A stretch of 64,000 nt of DNA, from positions 62,001 to 126,000 of the forward strand of contig NZ_JMPI01000020.1 in NCBI RefSeq assembly GCF_000735355.1, read 5' to 3'. This DNA comes from Buttiauxella agrestis ATCC 33320. GTDB lineage: Bacteria > Pseudomonadota > Gammaproteobacteria > Enterobacterales > Enterobacteriaceae. The position numbers and the translations under genes were made by a program. The notes under the pieces were generated by a model. It did not search any database, was not told where the DNA came from, and was given only the letters and a program-made list of their open reading frames with translations. Numbering within the stretch: the first letter of the stretch is position 1; each line of letters begins with the position of its first letter. Positions 60,166-64,000 of this stretch are shown here, piece after piece.

Positions 60166-60449
60166 AATGCAGCCCCTTTTATCGAACAAAAATTTGATAA
60201 ACATAACGCGTTGGGGTGGACACACCTGGATGAGGTGGGGATCAATTACAACGATTATTCCATATACTTTTACTATAAATCAATCTGTACCAGATTTCCT
60301 TTCGGTATTACGAAAAATTACATTTGCTGAAAAGCCGTTTACCCTAACGCAATGTTTATTAAGACTTTCACGTTTTTTAAAAGCTTTTTCCTATAAATGA
60401 ACCAAAAAGACCACTTCAAGAAATAGTTTATTTTCAAGAGGTTAATTTT

Positions 60450-60497
60450 ATGTTGCTCGATGTGAATCTTAAGCGATGTATATTAGTTATCGCTTAA
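60450..60497 (+). CDS. possible 15-residue leader peptide, unnamed
   Basis: The frame ATG-TTG-CTC-GAT ends at TAA 60495-60497 and encodes MLLDVNLKRCILVIA. AAGAGG (60436-60441) lies eight bases upstream, and TATAAA at 60392-60397 could be a -10 box. The whole second half of the frame sits inside the palindrome at 60465-60501. It matches no small protein I recognise, and could be chance. Confidence 0.3.
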   Translation: MLLDVNLKRCILVIA

Positions 60498-60501
60498 GAT
60501 T
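60465..60501. repeat. perfect 13-bp palindrome with 11-base loop
   Basis: AATCTTAAGCGAT (60465-60477) and ATCGCTTAAGATT (60489-60501) are exact reverse complements. No T-run follows in either direction, so it is not an ordinary terminator. It lies in the middle of the tomB-acrB gap and overlaps a candidate leader ORF. Confidence 0.85.
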
Positions 60502-60613
60502 TATCCTAATAAATAAGTATGATTCGATTTTGCGGGTTTTGCAGAAAAATTAAGTAATATCTTGCCACAGACTCAGGATTTGCAGGGTTTATATTGCAAC
60601 ATTTTGAAACTTA

Positions 60614-60632
60614 TCGTCGGAAAAACCGACGA
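60614..60632. repeat. short hairpin
   Basis: TCGTCGG and CCGACGA form a 7-bp stem around AAAAA. It is followed by an A/T-rich tract, so it could end a transcript coming from the left (plus strand). Confidence 0.55.
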
Positions 60633-60673
60633 CGCTAATTATTAATTAATATGACAAATAAGACTCAACATAA

Positions 60674-60701
60674 ATAAAAAAGGCCGCTTGCGCGGCCTTT
60701 T
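60674..60701 (-). terminator. rho-independent terminator after acrB
   Basis: AAAAGGCCGC and GCGGCCTTTT form a 10-bp stem around TTGC, followed on the minus strand by a T-run. It ends the acrAB operon. Confidence 0.9.
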
Positions 60702-60718
60702 AGATGCAGAACTTAGTC

Positions 60719-63700
60719 TTACTTGTGATGCTCAACTGCGTGAGTGTGTTCAACATCTTCAGACTTGCTGCTGAAGCGGCGGCGTACCACCACGAAGAAC
60801 ACCGGCACGAAGAAGATAGCCAGGACAGTTGCTGTCACCATCCCGCCCATTACACCCGTACCTACCGCGTTCTGTGCGCCGGAGCCAGCACCGGAGCTGA
60901 TTACCAGCGGCATTACACCGAGGATAAACGCCAGTGAGGTCATCAGAATCGGACGCAGACGCATACGTACAGCTTCGAGTGTCGCTTCAATCAGGCCTTT
61001 ACCTTCTTTTTCCATCAAGTCTTTGGCGAATTCCACGATAAGTATCGCGTTCTTCGCCGACAAGCCAATGGTTGTCAGCAGGCCTACCTGGAAGTACACG
61101 TCGTTAGTCAGACCACGTAAGGTTGCGGCAAGTAATGCCCCCACAACACCCAGCGGAACAACCAGCATAACCGAGAATGGAATCGACCAACTCTCGTACA
61201 ATGCAGCCAGACACAGGAATACCACAATCAGGGAAATCGCATACAGGGCAGGGGCCTGGTTACCAGACAAACGCTCCTGATAAGACATACCCGTCCAGTC
61301 GTAGCCGATACCGGTTGGCAACTTGCTCGCCAGTTCCTGCATCAGATCCATCGCTTCACCGGTACTTTTACCCGGTGCTGCCTGACCCAGGATTTCCATG
61401 GATGGCAAACCGTTGTAACGTTCCAGACGCGGTGAACCGTATTCCCAGTGCGCGGTTGAGAACGCAGAGAATGGCACCATCTGGCCGGTAGAACCGCGAA
61501 CATACCAGCTGTTGATATCGCTTGGCAGCATACGGAATGGCGCATCAGCCATCAGGTAAACTTTCTTCACACGACCACGGTCGATGAAGTCGTTCACGTA
61601 GCTACCACCCCATGCTGCACCCAGCGTGGTGTTGATATCACTGATAGAAACGCCCAATGCCTGTGCTTTTTCCTGGTCGATATCGACTTTGAACTGCGGC
61701 GTATCTTCCAGACCGTTTGGACGTACGCCCACTAACAGGTCAGGATGTTTTGCCACTTCGCCAAACAACTGGTTACGTGCCTGAGTCAGTTTTTCGTGTC
61801 CAAGGTTTGCCTGGTCAATCAACTGGAAGTCGAAGCCCGTTGCAGTACCCAGTTCTACGATAGCTGGCAGGTTAAATGCGAACACGATGGCATCTTTGAT
61901 TTTCGAGAATTCGGCGCTTGCGCGACCAGCAATCGCTGGAACCTTATTCTCTTCACCCGGACGCTCGTCCCAGTCTTTCAAGGATACGAATGCCAGACCG
62001 GTGTTCTGCCCTTGTCCTGAGAAGCCAAAGCCGTTAACGGTAAATACAGAGTTAACGTTGTCTTTCTCTTTTTCAAGGTAGTACTTGGTCACATCATCAA
62101 GAACAGCTTGTGTACGTTCTTGCGTTGCACCCGCAGGCAACTGCGCCATGGTCAGGAACACGCCTTGGTCTTCGTCTGGCAAGAAGGAACTTGGCAGGCG
62201 AATAAACAGGAAGGCCATGCCAACCACTATCAGCAGATACAACACCAGGTAACGACCGGTGCTACGCAAAATGTTACCGACGCTGTCGGTATAGTGATGC
62301 GTGCTCTTGTCGAACATGTTGTTAAACCAGCCGAAGAAGCCTTTCTTCTCGTGGTGTTCGCCTTTCGCAATCGGCTTGAGCAGAGTGGCGCAAAGTGCTG
62401 GTGTCAGGATCATTGCTACCAGTACAGAAAGCACCATTGCCGATACGATGGTAATAGAGAACTGACGATAGATTGCCCCTGTGGAACCGCCGAAGAACGC
62501 CATCGGTATAAATACCGCTGACAGAACCATCGCGATGCCGACCAGAGCGCCCTGAATCTGTTCCATTGATTTGCGCGTGGCTTCTTTTGGTGGCAATCCT
62601 TCTTCCACCATCACACGCTCAACGTTTTCTACTACGACGATGGCGTCATCTACCAACAGGCCTATCGCAAGCACCATCCCGAACATCGTTAGGGTGTTTA
62701 TCGAATAGCCAAAGATGGCAAGGATGGCAAACGTCCCCAGCAGTACCACTGGTACCGCAATCGTTGGAATCAATGTGGCGCGGAAGTTCTGCAAGAACAG
62801 ATACATTACCAGGAACACCAGCACGATGGCTTCAACGAGGGTTTTGACTACCTCTTTGATAGAAATTTTAACGAACGGCGTGGTGTCGTATGGGTAGACG
62901 ACTTTCAAGCCTGCCGGGAAGAACGGTTGCAGTTTTTCTACGGTGGCACGTACCGCATTGGCAGTATCCAGGGCGTTAGCACCGGTTGCCAGTTTGATAC
63001 CTAAACCAGACGCAGGCTGTCCGTTGAAACGCGCGACAACGTTATAGTTCTCGCCGCCCAACTCAACTTTTGCCACATCTCTGAGCAGAACCCGTGAGCC
63101 ATCTTGATTCACTTTCAGCAAAATTTTGCTGAACTCATCGGCAGATTTCAAACGGGTCTGAGCAATGATTGAGGCGTTAAGTTGCTGGCCTTTAACCGGC
63201 GGAGTACCGCCTAACTGACCTGCTGCTACCTGGGCGTTCTGCGCTTTGATAGCGTTAATAATATCTACCGGCGTGAGCTGGTAATTGTTCAGTTTGTTCG
63301 GGTCCATCCAGATACGCATCGCGTACTGTGCACCAAACAGCTGAACGTCACCCACACCACGAGTACGGCTGATTGGGTCTTTAATGGTTGCGCCAACGTA
63401 GTCCGAAATATCTTCCTGTGTCATGGAACCGTCGGTATTGATCATACCCAGAACCATCAGGAAGCTACTTGAGGACTTCTCAACGCTTACACCTTGCTGC
63501 TGGACTTCTTGTGGAAGCAGCGGCATTGCCAGTTGCAATTTGTTCTGCACCTGAACCTGCGCGATATCGGCATCAGTGCCGGAATCGAAGGTAATGGTGA
63601 TGGTGACAGAACCCGAGGAATCACTGGAAGAGGACATGTACAACAGGTTATCGATACCGTTCATGTTCTGTTCGATAACCTGAGTCACAGTATCCTGCAC

Positions 63701-63868
63701 CGTTTTCGCATCAGCACCTGGATAGTTTGCAGAGATAGAAATTGCCGGTGGCGCAATGGTTGGATATTGCGCGATAGGCAATTTCATGATCGCAAGCCCA
63801 CCCGCCAACATAATAATGATGGCGATTACCCAGGCGAAAATAGGGCGATCGATAAAAAACTTAGCCAT
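60719..63868 (-). CDS. acrB: multidrug efflux RND pump AcrB
   Basis: AcrB is the trimeric proton-driven inner-membrane pump of the AcrAB-TolC efflux system. The 1049-residue protein begins [24 protein letters not shown], has twelve transmembrane helices and two large periplasmic loops. The proton-relay Asp407 and Asp408 lie in [17 protein letters not shown], and [19 protein letters not shown] holds Lys940. It ends with a histidine-rich tail (THAVEHHK). It follows acrA by 22 bp. Confidence 0.98.
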   Translation of the reverse strand: MAKFFIDRPIFAWVIAIIIMLAGGLAIMKLPIAQYPTIAPPAISISANYPGADAKTVQDTVTQVIEQNMNGIDNLLYMSSSSDSSGSVTITITFDSGTDADIAQVQVQNKLQLAMPLLPQEVQQQGVSVEKSSSSFLMVLGMINTDGSMTQEDISDYVGATIKDPISRTRGVGDVQLFGAQYAMRIWMDPNKLNNYQLTPVDIINAIKAQNAQVAAGQLGGTPPVKGQQLNASIIAQTRLKSADEFSKILLKVNQDGSRVLLRDVAKVELGGENYNVVARFNGQPASGLGIKLATGANALDTANAVRATVEKLQPFFPAGLKVVYPYDTTPFVKISIKEVVKTLVEAIVLVFLVMYLFLQNFRATLIPTIAVPVVLLGTFAILAIFGYSINTLTMFGMVLAIGLLVDDAIVVVENVERVMVEEGLPPKEATRKSMEQIQGALVGIAMVLSAVFIPMAFFGGSTGAIYRQFSITIVSAMVLSVLVAMILTPALCATLLKPIAKGEHHEKKGFFGWFNNMFDKSTHHYTDSVGNILRSTGRYLVLYLLIVVGMAFLFIRLPSSFLPDEDQGVFLTMAQLPAGATQERTQAVLDDVTKYYLEKEKDNVNSVFTVNGFGFSGQGQNTGLAFVSLKDWDERPGEENKVPAIAGRASAEFSKIKDAIVFAFNLPAIVELGTATGFDFQLIDQANLGHEKLTQARNQLFGEVAKHPDLLVGVRPNGLEDTPQFKVDIDQEKAQALGVSISDINTTLGAAWGGSYVNDFIDRGRVKKVYLMADAPFRMLPSDINSWYVRGSTGQMVPFSAFSTAHWEYGSPRLERYNGLPSMEILGQAAPGKSTGEAMDLMQELASKLPTGIGYDWTGMSYQERLSGNQAPALYAISLIVVFLCLAALYESWSIPFSVMLVVPLGVVGALLAATLRGLTNDVYFQVGLLTTIGLSAKNAILIVEFAKDLMEKEGKGLIEATLEAVRMRLRPILMTSLAFILGVMPLVISSGAGSGAQNAVGTGVMGGMVTATVLAIFFVPVFFVVVRRRFSSKSEDVEHTHAVEHHK

Positions 63869-63890
63869 GTCTTAACGGCTCCTGTTTAAG

Positions 63891-64000
63891 TTAAGACTTC
63901 GTTTGTTCAGACTGTGCGCCAGCGGCTGCTTGATCCTGGCCTTTATTCTCTGCCGCCACTTCCTGCGCCTTCACCTGAACACCGGGTTTCACTTTTTGCA
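63891..64000 (-). CDS. acrA: efflux periplasmic adaptor AcrA, C-terminal end (cut by window edge)
   Basis: The visible 36 residues end QKVKPGVQVKAQEV...QSEQTKS, matching the end of AcrA, the lipoprotein adaptor that links AcrB to TolC. The rest lies beyond the right edge. It is upstream of acrB in the same operon. Confidence 0.93.
   Translation of the reverse strand, partial: QKVKPGVQVKAQEVAAENKGQDQAAAGAQSEQTKS

Larger units (their letters stand above)
60166..60718. other. intergenic region tomB-acrB (553 bp)
   Basis: This AT-rich gap carries the tomB-hha promoter on the minus strand and the acrB terminator at its right end. In between it holds a small open frame with a ribosome site, a 13-bp perfect palindrome and a second short hairpin, listed separately. 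No longer gene is visible. Confidence 0.6.

Overview
This window is core-chromosome DNA of an enterobacterium (family Enterobacteriaceae). From dxs to acrA the backbone follows the gene order of the Escherichia coli dxs-acrA segment almost gene for gene, and most backbone proteins look close to, but not identical with, their E. coli counterparts. It is therefore not E. coli itself. A genus such as Buttiauxella, Kluyvera or a neighbour is possible, but the window alone does not settle it.

Layout. 1-6790: isoprenoid precursor genes (dxs end, ispA) with xseB, then thiI, yajL, panE, yajQ and yajR, with two copies of a C/G-rich inverted repeat between them. 6909-14276: the cyoABCDE cytochrome bo3 oxidase operon, then ampG and yajG. 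14582-24050: proteostasis and stress genes (bolA, tig, clpP, clpX, lon, hupB, ppiD), with recognisable sigma-32-type promoters before clpP and lon. 24202-30194: ybaV, fadM, queC, ybaE, cof, and a divergent pair of a PLP cysteine desulfhydrase-like gene and decR. 30253-35703: the mdlAB ABC exporter and the nitrogen-regulated glnK-amtB operon. 35760-38040: tesB, ybaY, the alkyltransferase-like gene atl, and 4.5S RNA (ffs).

38202-58073 is a plastic zone. The genes that follow one another in E. coli (ffs, ybaA, pdeB, ylaC) are separated here by three accessory blocks. The first is an alkylsulfatase-like gene, an IprA-like regulator, a MocR/YczE pair and a double acetyltransferase. The second is a complete norR-norVW nitric oxide detoxification locus. 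The third is a GntR regulator with an enolase-superfamily dehydratase and a PTS permease, then a compact four-gene operon of an isopenicillin-N-synthase-like dioxygenase with a MetQNI-like importer, then an orphan zinc-independent ribosomal protein L36. From ylaC the backbone resumes with maa, hha-tomB, acrB and the end of acrA.

How the parts work together. Several backbone units carry visible control sites: ArcA-like sites at cyo, a FadR-like operator at fadM, a sigma-54 promoter with an NtrC-like site at glnK, and three NorR boxes with a sigma-54 promoter at norV. The least explained elements are the dioxygenase/MetQNI-like operon, the GntR-dehydratase-PTS module, a duplicated hairpin in the clpP leader, and a small ORF inside a perfect palindrome between tomB and acrB. 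No CRISPR array, insertion sequence, integrase or tRNA gene was recognised.
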